The notes beneath the pieces were generated by a model. That model was not told the origin of the DNA and did not search any database. It saw only the letters and a program-made list of their open reading frames with translations. A stretch of 64,000 nucleotides of DNA. Origin: Merluccius polli. Lineage: Eukaryota; Chordata; Actinopteri; Gadiformes; Merlucciidae. Every line of letters begins with the position of its first letter. The stretch's first letter is position 1. Of this stretch, positions 1 to 9,828 are shown one piece after another. Position numbers and translations under genes: made by a program. The stretch covers positions 166,554 to 230,553 of the forward strand of contig JAOPHQ010002864.1 in NCBI GenBank assembly GCA_030340625.1, written 5' to 3'.

Positions 1-1044
1 CTCAGGCGCACAAACTCCTCCGTTTGCTGGGCTGACCCTAAAAGAGCAAACACAAATATAAATAGGGTCATAACTAATTTGTTTATGTTATACGGTCGGG
101 AACTGAATGCGCTAATCGGGAAGTAGATGGCCAGTTAAGTAGTCATGAGTAGAAAGTGGCTGGCAAGAAGTGCCTTTCCCCCTTACTTTAAACACTCAAT
201 CTTTACATCTTTATATCTGCGTTAAAATCAGCGGGTCAAGTAATCATGCAATCATTGTAATCATGGCAATGCCAACGATGGTAAATGTTTTAATAGTTTA
301 ACAGTTGTTTAAACACCAGGTAGGCTACATAGCACTATTATTAACACATTACTCCATGCAAATATCCGTTGCAAACACGTTCAAAAAATAACACGGGTCT
401 TTTCGCTCAACGTTTTTTTTTTGCATGTCATGGTGAAATGAATACAGCACAAAATAATTCGGAACATTTTAAAATAACTTCACTTACATTTGAACGTGTA
501 TTGTCTTTCTTCCGCCATTTTTAATTACCCCCGCCTGCTACGCAGAGGATTGTGGGTATTTTAGCTCGACGAGCATCCATCGATGCATGCTTCAAAATTG
601 TCCAGAATACTCAAAAACAAAGGCTGCGAAAAGGGCGCGAATTTCCGAGTGCTCTCAACTTTGGAACAGTGCTTGGCGGCGTTCGATGACGTAGCGTACT
701 TGAAAGGGGGTCCGTTAAGCATTCTTCCTCCACTTCGGAATGCGGCCACAGACTACCCTTGCTTGCCCCCCAGTTGAATCATTTAAATCAGAATTTCAAA
801 AATGGATTTGTTCCAAAGAAGAGAGAAAAAATATTTTATAAATGATACTGAGATTTGGTAATGGTTTAGTTCAAGAAGGAGGAGGAGCAACCTCCTCTGC
901 CTCTATGGACCAGCATTCTCTGACGTGTACCCTGAAATGAACCCACAACACAATTCTATGGTTTTCAAATAGTAATTTAATAGGAACAAAAAAAGCTATT
1001 TTGTAGAGAGATATTCTTCAGGGGTTACATTTCACTCCACACAG
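1..1044. other. AT-rich non-coding flank, no gene seen
   Basis: No reading frame here resembles a known protein and I see no RNA gene. The stretch is AT-rich with a poly-T run near 412-422. The segment 500-780 is more GC-rich and carries two short overlapping open frames on opposite strands that match nothing I recognise. Confidence 0.5.
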
Positions 1045-1305
1045 TTGTCATTCTACCATTTCATCTTCAAAAGCGTATTCCTGGGAAATGCCTTTGGAAA
1101 ATCTGTGATGAAGAGAAAGGAGTCGTTGAAGCAGTTTATATGCTCTGTCCATCCGATTACATTCTGTTACTTCTATTCACGCACCGCTGCGATGCGGCGG
1201 CTGGAAATTAACATTCAAAGCATGATGATGTGTCTCCACTCGCACCTATTACATCCTCTATTTTCCCTTCATGTTTCCCTCCTCACTGTCTGCATCCCCG
1301 CAACC

Positions 1306-2856
1306 ATGCACGCCACCATCTGCATCTCGGCAGTCTCCAGTCTCGGCCGAGGGATCCCGGTGCCGGCTAAATCTGGGCCTGCCCAAGCTCCGGTCCTCAC
1401 CGTGCCAGTGGTGACCCGGCCTACTGCTCCAGCCCAGTGGGCACCATGTCAGCCTGCCCCTCAGTCTGCTCCCAATGTGGACCCAGCAGATGAGATCGAG
1501 GAGAGGCTAGAGAACCTCCGGGTTGTCATGCTCCGGGCCACCGAAGCCTCAGAAGCCACCAACCCGACGTCCCTGAGAGCAAACCTGGAGCTAGCGCTCA
1601 TTCAAGTTCACCATTGCCCGCCCCCACCCACAGAGTCCTTAGAAGCGGAGCTAGCTCTTGTCGCAGAGCAGCTAGCGACCATACTAGTCTCTGTTTCCGC
1701 TAGCATTCAGACTACCTGCCAGCTAGCTAGGCTCCCTATCGCTAGTCTCCAGGCCACTAACCCACAGCCTGCTTCCCACGGTAATTCCCTTGTTAGCCCA
1801 GGTGCTATTCCCCTGCCCACTTGTGGACTCTGTGGGAGTACGAAGAACCTCCTTAGGTACAGTAGGTGCCAGATCGCCTTTTATTGTAGCAAACAATACC
1901 AGAAACGGCACTGGAGAGAACACAAGCTCACCTGTCATGAAGTTGGTTTCCCCTACCACCAGCCCAGCTCTCCCGTCTCTGTCCTGCCCAGCACTCCCGT
2001 CTATCTCCTGCCCAGCCCTCCAGTCTCTCTCCTGCCCAGCCCTCCAGTCTCTCTCCTGCCCAGCGCTCCAGTCTCTCTCCTGCCCAGCATTCCAGACTCT
2101 CCACTGCCCAGTGCTCCACTGCCCAGCGCTACAGAGTCTACGCTAACCAGCGCCTCTACTGAGGCCCAGCCAGGTCCGCCGCAGCCTCCTGTACCAGAGA
2201 TTGAGTCTCCCCCTGTCCTGGAGATCGAGTCTCCTTCTGTCCCCGAGTCCCGGCCGCCTTCGGTCCCCGAGTCCCAGCCACCTTTGGTCCCCGAGTCCCG
2301 GCCGCCTTCTGTCCCTGAGCCCCAGCAACCTCCTGAGTGGTTCCGGCAATGTCACCGACCTCCCGAACGTCCTCCTGAGCAGCTCGAGAAGCCTCTGGGC
2401 CATCCGCCCCGGGCCAGTCCCCTGGGCCGTCCACCTGAGGTCTGCTGCCCCATCACTGTCCGGGCCACCCAACGGAGGGTTCCAGTTCGACTTCAGCCTT
2501 GCCTCCGGACTGTTGAGGTTCCCTGTGTTGTCCCAGGCCTGTCCCCAGGCCGTCCGCCTGAGGTTCCCTGTGTCGTCCCGGGCCAGTCCCCAGGACATCC
2601 GCCTGAGGTTCGCCGTGTCATCTTGGGCCGGTCCCAGGCTGTCCGCCTAAGGTTCCCTGTGTTGTTCCGGGCCAGTCCCCAGGCCACCCAACGAAGGGTT
2701 CCAGTTTGGCTTCTGCCCTGTCTCCGGGCTGTCTACCTGAGTTCTGCTACCCTGTCCAGTCCCTGGTCTATCCACCTGGGAGTCCTTCTTCGACCTCTGC
2801 CCTGCTCCCAGGCTGTCCGCCCGAAGTCCCCTGTCTCGTCTCGGGCCAGGCCCTGA
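1306..2856 (+). CDS. MYND-finger, proline-rich protein (element-encoded, degenerate)
   Basis: The frame is open from 1045, but its first codon there is TTG. In-frame ATGs lie at 1108 and 1306; I use 1306 because coding-like composition starts there. Counting from 1045, a charged helical region at residues 145-230 precedes a MYND zinc finger at 260-297, then a long Pro/Ser tail of 8-residue repeats (PSPPVSLL-like, then VPESRPPS-like) and longer repeats to the stop. MYND fingers bind proline-rich partners in other proteins. Two of the expected zinc-binding cysteines are tyrosine here (residues 272 and 285; codons at 1858 and 1897), so the finger probably does not fold normally. A polypurine tract and LTR-like sequence follow at 3093, which suggests this is the 3' internal part of an LTR element rather than a host gene. 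The function is unknown. Confidence 0.5.
   Translation: MHATICISAVSSLGRGIPVPAKSGPAQAPVLTVPVVTRPTAPAQWAPCQPAPQSAPNVDPADEIEERLENLRVVMLRATEASEATNPTSLRANLELALIQVHHCPPPPTESLEAELALVAEQLATILVSVSASIQTTCQLARLPIASLQATNPQPASHGNSLVSPGAIPLPTCGLCGSTKNLLRYSRCQIAFYCSKQYQKRHWREHKLTCHEVGFPYHQPSSPVSVLPSTPVYLLPSPPVSLLPSPPVSLLPSAPVSLLPSIPDSPLPSAPLPSATESTLTSASTEAQPGPPQPPVPEIESPPVLEIESPSVPESRPPSVPESQPPLVPESRPPSVPEPQQPPEWFRQCHRPPERPPEQLEKPLGHPPRASPLGRPPEVCCPITVRATQRRVPVRLQPCLRTVEVPCVVPGLSPGRPPEVPCVVPGQSPGHPPEVRRVILGRSQAVRLRFPVLFRASPQATQRRVPVWLLPCLRAVYLSSATLSSPWSIHLGVLLRPLPCSQAVRPKSPVSSRARP
1964..2132 (+). repeat. 24-bp coding minisatellite
   Basis: About seven copies of a 24-bp unit (core agtctctctcctgcccag) encode the PSPPVSLL octapeptide repeat of the MYND/proline-rich frame. 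Copies drift at both ends of the array. Confidence 0.8.
2196..2330 (+). repeat. 24-bp coding minisatellite (VPES-type)
   Basis: Five to six copies of a 24-bp unit (core gtccccgagtcccagcc) encode VPESRPPS-like octapeptides, directly after the first octapeptide array. Confidence 0.7.
2500..2700 (+). repeat. ~45-bp degenerate tandem repeat
   Basis: Repeated blocks contain ggttccctgtgttgtcc followed by ccccaggc and gtccgcctgag. The period is roughly 45 bp with many substitutions. The array lies in the C-terminal part of the proline-rich frame. Confidence 0.6.
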
Positions 2857-3092
2857 GCAATCCACCTGAAGCGTCCGCCCTTGCCCCTGGCCAGCCCCCA
2901 GGGCGCCCCCCCGAAGGCTCCTGCCTCATCCCAGGGCGTCCACCTGAAGTCTCCTGCCTCGCCATGGCCAGTTCCTAGGCCACCCGCTGGTTCTTCAGCC
3001 CAAGGCCACTGGCCATTGTGTCCCTCCTCCGGACCCCCCACCACCTACCCGGCTCAATGTTTCTGGTGGCCCGTCTGGAAATCTGGTCCTTG

Positions 3093-3436
3093 AGGGGGGG
3101 TACTGTCTCGTCCTTCATTTTCCCTTCACGTTTCCCTCCTTTTCTCCCACTCACCTGTCCCTAATCGTCCCTAATTAGCCCTGGCCTGCCACTTGTGTGT
3201 GTGTTCCCCAGCTTAGCTGTTCCCTCTGTCTCACCTGTTCCCCATTCCCTCATTAGTTCTGTGTGTATTTAGTCATGAATTTCTGTTCAGTGTTTGTCGC
3301 GTCATTGTTTCTCATCAGTGTTTCCTGTATGTTCCAGTCCGGCTTGCTTTCCTGCACTCCATTTATTCTAAGTGTATCACGAGTAATTTTACCCGACCAC
3401 TCCTCCCAGCCAGACTGATGACTGCAACCGCCTACC

Positions 3437-3443
<7 letters not shown>
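3093..3443 (+). mobile_element. Polypurine tract and LTR-like 3' end
   Basis: The sequence ttgaggggggg followed by tac and tgtctcgtcc has the form of a polypurine tract abutting an LTR that begins with TG (3105). A TATA-like tgtatttag occurs near 3265. A 25-bp stretch near the LTR start (3117-3141) recurs almost exactly at 1258-1282, upstream of the proline-rich frame, perhaps a remnant of the other LTR. The right edge is uncertain and is set where the CA repeat begins. Confidence 0.45.

Positions 3444-3468
<25 letters not shown>
3444..3468. repeat. (CA)n microsatellite
   Basis: Uninterrupted CA repeat of about 12 units. Confidence 0.95.
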
Positions 3469-4320
3469 TCCACCCATGCACGCAAACGCACACCAACATT
3501 TTATGTCAGAAATTAAGTCCATTAAACAGCAGATACAGTGTGTTAAGTTAGACTGAAAGTGATGGGAAGGACACAGGGCTTGCCTAATGATTGCTCCATA
3601 GGCACCAGTGTAAGCGTTGACTTGCAGAAAGCCTTTCCTTATAGCCCTGTGGATTATATGTGACAGTTGGCTTGCTATGGCAAGCCTTAATGCTTTTAAG
3701 CAGAAGCAAGCGAAGGATCGCTGCCAAGTCGAAAGGTTTATTAGATGAGACAGGATTATGGTTCCATGTAGAAGCCTTATGTCTTGCCTTATATTTCTTA
3801 TGTTAAATGTGGCGTATAAAAGACATGAAGACGAGACTGTTTAAAAGAGACTATTGACATAAGATACACATTTGATTTAAGGATTTTCTATTATATGCTA
3901 GATTCTGTCTTTCCCCATTTCTTTGCTGGGAATAATACATATATTTGGTGGCGCTATTTATCCAACAAAGTGTTACACTGTGTTTTAGTGGCTTCTAGTG
4001 GTGGTACTCTGTCACTACAGTGTTGCAGGGCAGACCAGTGGGAAGCACACAAGGACACGGGGGCTGATCCAATATGAAGTGTCTGATCAAGGCTTTCATC
4101 TGTGAGTCTGAAACTGAGCTTCACCCACACTGAGGGCACCTGGTCTAGGTTTCAGGTACTGGTGCGTGTGTGGGAGAGGAGAAACAAGGAGAGAAAGAAA
4201 AAAGTCAGGGGAGGGGTGACCAGGAAGACCAGGGAGCAGACCATGAAATATGTAAGCTTTTGTCTATAAGAGAGGGAGAGAGGACACAGACAGACAGACA
4301 TATATAGATAGATAGATACA
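3469..4320. other. Non-coding interval, no gene seen
   Basis: No recognisable coding or element sequence. Short open frames lack domain similarity. Confidence 0.5.
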
Positions 4321-4336
4321 AGCCCTACATTCAGCA

Positions 4337-4394
<58 letters not shown>
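4337..4394. repeat. (TG)n(AG)n compound microsatellite
   Basis: About 11 TG units run directly into about 18 AG units. Confidence 0.95.
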
Positions 4395-4397
<3 letters not shown>

Positions 4398-4520
4398 GGT
4401 GGAGCTTGCTCTCGCTCATATCCCCGCCACCAACAATTAGACACACAGAGGAGGGACTCTGACAGAGTGAGAATGCGAGGGAATGTTTAGATCAGAGAGA
4501 TATATGCACACTCTACTCTA

Positions 4521-4524
<4 letters not shown>

Positions 4525-4578
<54 letters not shown>
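4525..4578. repeat. (TC)n microsatellite
   Basis: About 27 TC units, followed by a pyrimidine-rich stretch to about 4640. Confidence 0.95.
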
Positions 4579-4580
<2 letters not shown>

Positions 4581-4782
4581 CTCCCCCCCCTCCCTTCCTC
4601 TGGCTTTCTCCTTGCCTCCCTGTGTCTCTTGTCTCTCTTGGATCACAACACCCCCTAGTAGCACGTGTTCGGAAGGTAGAGCCAGCGATGCATCATGAAG
4701 GTAAGCCCTCATCACCACAGCTCCATACTGTATGTGCCTGTGTTCATGTATCTAAGTGTGTATATGTCACTACTATGCTATG

Positions 4783-4800
4783 TAGGTGTGTGTGTGCGTG

Positions 4801-4837
<37 letters not shown>
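4783..4837. repeat. (TG)n microsatellite
   Basis: TG repeat with two CG-containing interruptions. Confidence 0.95.
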
Positions 4838-4948
4838 ATGCGTGCGTATGTAGGTTTCGCAGGGTTGTATGTTGCTTTATGTGCGTGTTTGGTATACAAA
4901 GTAACATTTAAGGGGTGGTCTTAATACACAAATGTTTTTTTATCATAA

Positions 4949-4963
4949 TAATACTAATACTAA

Positions 4964-5001
<38 letters not shown>

Positions 5002-5029
5002 ATAATAATAATAATAATAATAATAATAG
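4949..5029. repeat. (ACT)n(AAT)n trinucleotide microsatellite
   Basis: Alternating aat/act units, then pure act, then pure aat; a compound trinucleotide tract. Confidence 0.95.
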
Positions 5030-5137
5030 TGTTTTACCAAAGCAGGTAATAACATTAGTCTGTGTGTGTAACATGTAAAGATGTTTTACTGTCTCAATGG
5101 GGTTAAATAGTACCAAAGTGGGTGATTCACTTTATCT

Positions 5138-5146
<9 letters not shown>

Positions 5147-5208
<62 letters not shown>
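5147..5208. repeat. (TG)n microsatellite
   Basis: About 30 uninterrupted TG units, the longest dinucleotide run of this cluster. Confidence 0.95.
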
Positions 5209-5827
5209 CGTGTCTGCATGTGTGTGCGTGCAATTCCTAGAAAGCCAGGATGTATGCTGGTCAGGAGGAAAACTGCTGCACTGCTGCTGTTGAAAATATG
5301 AACAGAGTGCCGTGTTAATGATGTTTGGGGACATTCTGCACCATTGTACTTAACACACTTATCCAGTAACATCTGTTTGGAGAGCATTTCTGATGATCAC
5401 CACCTAAATTGCTCACAATTCCAACTCAAAGGATATCATAAGGTGAATCCAAAGTGTTCTCCTTGAAACTATTCATTAATTACTAACTAGACATTACTAA
5501 TGACTCCACGGGTTTTCAACCTTAAAGTACAGGTACACAAATGACATGTATGTGTGTGTGTGTGTGTCTGTGCAGTTGGCCTGTGTCGTTTCATTACGAC
5601 AGAATAACAAGTAGTTCAGTGACAGAAACTGGCTAGAACTGTGATGACTTGTGATCTACAACCAGTGCTGTAGTATGATCACATGATATGTATGTCATAT
5701 CTGACTAGGATCTCTGGCTTCCAATGTAACAACATTGTATTAGAACCATTTTGTACCCGGTCACCATTCAGTCGACTGCAACTCTATCCTTCATACCCCC
5801 CACCCCCTCTCTCTTTATGTTTCAGTC

Positions 5828-5869
5828 TTTCATGTTCTATCTCACTGTTAAGTGAGATAGAACATGAAA
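5828..5869. repeat. Perfect 19-bp inverted repeat with 4-nt loop
   Basis: The arm tttcatgttctatctcact is followed by gtta and then its exact reverse complement. Confidence 0.9.
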
Positions 5870-6182
5870 CACGATACAAGGACTAACGTTTAACCAATAT
5901 TTAATAAATAACTAATGTAATTACAAAATAGAAAATTAGGTGTGTGATCAGTTCATCAGTGGTGGGTGCAGGGTGTTGTATACGGGTGTCAAACTAGAGT
6001 GTGTGAGATGCAAAAAAAAACAAATGAACATAATGTACAACAGCTTAGCTGTAGGTATTGCTGCAGGAGTCAGGATGGATGGACAGCTGCTGGGTAAAGG
6101 TGGGCTTAGACAGACCCTCACTGCCCTGATTGCCAGCCTGCAGTCTGATGCTTTGGTAACATTAGCTACATTAGCTAGCTAG

Positions 6183-6290
6183 TAGGGATGGGCATTTCAA
6201 GCAAAAATACTATTCGATATTCACTGGAACCATTCTTCGAAGATCCCCCCCCACGCATGAGCACGCAAGAGAGAGAGAGAGAGAGAGACC
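6183..6290. mobile_element. hAT-like terminal fragment
   Basis: Begins tagggatgggcattt, a terminus style shared with the element starting at 63467 (tagggatggggatcg) and typical of hAT-derived MITEs. No matching second terminus was found nearby. Confidence 0.35.
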
Positions 6291-7029
6291 TATTAATTTT
6301 CACAACTCTAGTCTATTTTGTCTTGTTCTTTAGTGATTCAATGATTGTCTGAATGAGCTAGAATCTACAAAATAATCAATTTAAACTGTTACAATGGTTA
6401 CAATTAACTGTTCCACCTCCTTCCCCATAAAACACAGAAATGGATAATTTCTCTTCAACAGGACAGGTTATTGACAGGTTATTATCAGCCTGTCATAACA
6501 CATAACACATCCCGCGATAGTTTCACCAATGTACACATATCAAAAGTCAGTTAAACCTGTGCATGAAAAAATGTTGTTGATTTTGCAGCATCTCCTGCAA
6601 AGGCCTTTCTTCTTTTCTCTCTCTCCCTCTCTGCTCCACCCTTCCTCTGTTTTTCACTGTCCATCTTCAGGCACCGGTCATACTTGACAGTATGCGTTGT
6701 CGAACTATCGTGCCGCTGCATAGAAATAGAAATACTAGGAATACTGGCCTGAATGCTTTTTTAAAATCTGCGACCATTTAGCAGGCCAGGCCACTGGGAA
6801 AACTCCCGGTGCTCCCGATGGCCAGTCTGGACCTGCAGGTGAGGCGAAAATGAATGATTGCACTCTGTTTGGCCTACAGTCAGTCAGTCAGTCAGTCCTC
6901 TCATTCTGTCTTTCTGACAGTCTGTGTCATTTAGTTCATTTTTTGACATTTCACTGTTGGCCTGCATGGTACAGGTTTGTCTGTCTGTCTATCCATCTAG
7001 TAGTCAGCCTGCTTAGTAGTGTTTGTCTG

Positions 7030-8446
7030 TGTAGTGGGTAGGACGCAGGTGATTGGAATTGCACCTTGATTGCATCAGGTGGGTGCCACTTGGCGCTGCC
7101 CTGTTAAATATAGCCGCGTCTTCCGGTGTCTGTTACTTGGCTGTACACGGGAGCTCTTTGTTGTGCGAGTGAACGTAAGTTCCTGATGAATGAAGTGATT
7201 GGCATGTTTCTGGTTTGATCTGGACCACTGCATTGTTTTATAGCCTGGCTTGGTGCCTGCGTGATCCTTCACTGGAGTGTGTGTTTGCGTCCAGCTGTTC
7301 GCCTAACAAACTTTCTGGCTGCGAGCCTGTGTGTTCCAACGAAAACGTAAGTTCCCTGCTTTTACGTATGAGCAACCTTTCAGCACTTTAGCCATAGGCA
7401 GTTGCCCTTATGAAATCACATTGATTTGCGTTTTTGTTTACAGTAGTCACCGACATAGAGTGTGGTCGTTACGAGTGCAGTGTTGTGGAGTGAATGTAAG
7501 TTCACGGCATACTTTCTCCCTCACGTTTGTTTATTGCGGAGTGCTTGTCTAGGTGCGTGTGCTTATGCTGATTCGATACTGTTTGTATTGTAGTTTTGCC
7601 TGTGAACGTATAAGTAACATCGGGTCCACTACGTGATCGGTTGAAAACCACAATAGTCTTCCGGCTCAGCACTGCGGCCGCGTTTCTCCAGGTTGGTAAT
7701 GTATACATGTATGCTACTTTAGCTTCCTGCCCTGCTCCATTGTTCATAGCCATAGCTAACGGTAGACCATTGCAGCCTAGAGTAATTCAATCAATTCGCT
7801 GACGAACAGCTTTGGTCTGATATTTCTGTATTTCTATAACATTGTGGCCATGTTTTCCTTGCAGGAGAACCGTCATCCGCTGCCTTAGCCACTGTTTTTC
7901 CTGTGCTTTGATTTTAGTATTATTTGGTGTTTTGAGTGCGTGCGCGTGGGCAGGGAGCCCACCTTGTTGCCTAACGTGGCCGTCCTTACTGTTCAATGTT
8001 TGTATGTCTATTGTATGTGCTATTTATTTAGGCCATTGGGTCAGTGCAATATCCCGGGAGGGGGGGACAATAATCTTGTTGTGGCCATTGGCTTGCTGAG
8101 GGTAATTTCCACCAATTTCTGTGTGTGGCTGATGTGCTATTTATGGAGTGTTTGTTTACTTGAGTTATTTTGAAGTTTACCGTGTGCTATTCATCCAAAC
8201 ACTGTTTGCTGTGATATTATTGATTCCCCTTAACTGTGAATTTGTTGCCCTGAAGGCCTACTGTCTGTTGAATTGTGTATGTTGTCGAAGAAATGCAATA
8301 AACGTCTTTTATTTTGATAATACTCCAGTCCCTCTCTCTCCATCTTTGTTTCCCTTTATTGGGAAAGCCTGCTGGTCATCTTGGGGGTTAATATCCAAAT
8401 TTAGGTTTAACTGTTAAATTACTCAATACTCCCCCTAGGGGTTACA
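7030..8446 (+). mobile_element. Solo LTR, 1.4 kb, with 4-bp TSD
   Basis: The segment starts TGTAGTGGG and ends GGGGTTACA, giving the TG...CA ends of an LTR, and is flanked on both sides by TCTG (7026-7029 and 8447-8450). A TATA-like gttaaatata lies about 75 bp in, and an AATAAA signal is at about 8297, some 150 bp before the end, as expected for U3, R and U5 read on the plus strand. No long reading frame is present and no partner LTR or pol sequence lies beside it, so I read it as a solo LTR left by LTR-LTR recombination. The retroelement family cannot be named from the LTR alone. The 4-bp TSD is short, so the boundaries are probable rather than certain. Confidence 0.55.
7171..7620 (+). repeat. 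Degenerate tandem units bearing GTAAGT motifs
   Basis: Related motifs aacgtaagttcc (7172), aacgtaagttcc (7344), aatgtaagttca (7493) and aacgtataagtaac (7605) recur 112-172 bp apart. The longer context ttgtg(c)gagtgaa is shared by the first and third, suggesting diverged tandem duplication inside the LTR. Confidence 0.5.
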
Positions 8447-9695
8447 TCTGTATGCCTGTTTTTCTGTGTTGAAGATTGCCATAATCAGTCAGTCTCATTC
8501 TTGCAGATCAGTCTGCAAGAATGATGTCTCAATAGTGGAATAGATTTTTGGTACTTTCTAATTTCACCAATCTATGTGAAACTGGTCAACAGACCATCCA
8601 TGGGAGAATGGACACATGCCTCCACCAACCCCAGTAGTTTTATAGATATAGATAAAATGGTATACTTTCGTTTCTTATCCGTTGTGGAGTTTAACCTTGC
8701 CCAGTATGGCAGTGCATTTTTCTGGTATACTGCGTATTCTTACCTGGTATAGAATCTGCATTTAAACTCCTCATCTACCTCCTCCTGTGTTTCTGCAATT
8801 GGGTCTACACTTAACAAACCTCACAGCTCGGTTTGTAAAGTTATGGATTATTCCGCAGTGTAATTAAATTAGATTTTAATTTTGAAAACTAGGTAAAACT
8901 ACAGAAAAGACTGTGTACTTTATTGCGCCAAATGTATAATAACTACAAATTCCTATAGTGCAGTTCAACTCTACCGTAGCATATACGCCTTGGTTATAAA
9001 AATGGTGAGGGTGCAGTGTTTTATACCGGACTGTAACCAAACAACTTCTTTGTCCACATCTGTTCGATTTTGTATTATTACTTTCCCCAGTCGCAAAGTT
9101 GTGGTTGCCATGGTAACTGACGTCCACTGTTGTGAACTTGCGAATGTCGGTTGTTGTGCTCTCTTGTGATTGGTCAAGAATCGCAGAGGCTCATGGGTAG
9201 TGTAGCAGATATCATGGAAACGAGTGAAAGTTACGGTACATATTCTCAGCAATGAAGGTAAATTGCTTTTGTTGGTTGTAACAGGAAAATAATGAAATAA
9301 TCTCTTCCCTCGTCAATGATTATGAACTTGCATGATATCGTTTGGTCGTAATTAATGCTTAAAGGATTTAACAGTGGAATCAGAGTGGAACCACACAGCC
9401 TAGGTCCATAGAGTCTAACTATGTTCTAACTCATTTGAGAGGAGGAAGATGTGCATGCTTCATTGTTAGTGTCAATTGCTTTCATTAGAGGTGTAATGGT
9501 TGTGTTTTATTGACCCAAGGACAGCACATTAAAACATCACTCAGGTATCACCATCATCCTGTTGAGAATGGAGGTGAAACAGTGGCAAGCTCTTTATAAA
9601 GTACTTCCTACAATACAAATACTGGCCGGCCAGATCTTTCATTTTAATGATATCATATTTGTGTGTGTGTATCTATATACTGTATGTATATATGT
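8447..9695. other. Non-coding interval
   Basis: Contains a 12-bp perfect hairpin at 8496-8523 (cattcttgcaga, loop tcag). A CCAAT-type attggtc near 9170 precedes short ATG frames ending by 9260. No recognisable protein. Confidence 0.4.
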
Positions 9696-9696
9696 A

Positions 9697-9701
<5 letters not shown>

Positions 9702-9739
<38 letters not shown>
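9702..9739. repeat. (TA)n microsatellite
   Basis: Pure TA repeat, abutting an interspersed repeat that begins at 9740. Confidence 0.95.
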
Positions 9740-9742
<3 letters not shown>

Positions 9743-9828
9743 GGGTGTCCCCGACTAAGAATTTACATAATCGAATCTGATTCGTCAAGTCTTGCCTATA
9801 GTCGACTGATCGTCGAATCATGTTTTTT
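9740..9828. mobile_element. AGTCGA-rich interspersed repeat, copy 1
   Basis: Starts taggggtgtccccgac and contains agtcgac and cgtcgaatcatg. An almost identical copy lies at 26660-26748. The terminus resembles those of hAT-derived MITEs. Confidence 0.6.

Larger units (their letters stand above)
5209..7029. other. Non-coding interval with scattered simple repeats
   Basis: Contains a short TG run near 5551, a 19-bp perfect hairpin at 5828, a GA run near 6269 and a tagggatggg hAT-like terminus at 6183. No coding sequence is recognised. Confidence 0.5.

Noticed and set aside
1928..2598. Long minus-strand open frames with Gly/Arg-rich repeats opposite the proline-rich gene
   Set aside because: They are shadows of the tandem repeats on the plus strand; repeat units whose length is a multiple of three keep several frames open.
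4622..4924. Frame of 100 codons with Cys-Val repeats, and a short ATG followed by gtaagc at 4692
   Set aside because: The protein is translated TG microsatellite; the ATG-donor pair has no support beyond chance.
9158..9260. CCAAT-like site with short ATG frames, resembling a first exon
   Set aside because: The frame stops after 20 codons and no convincing donor lies before the stop.
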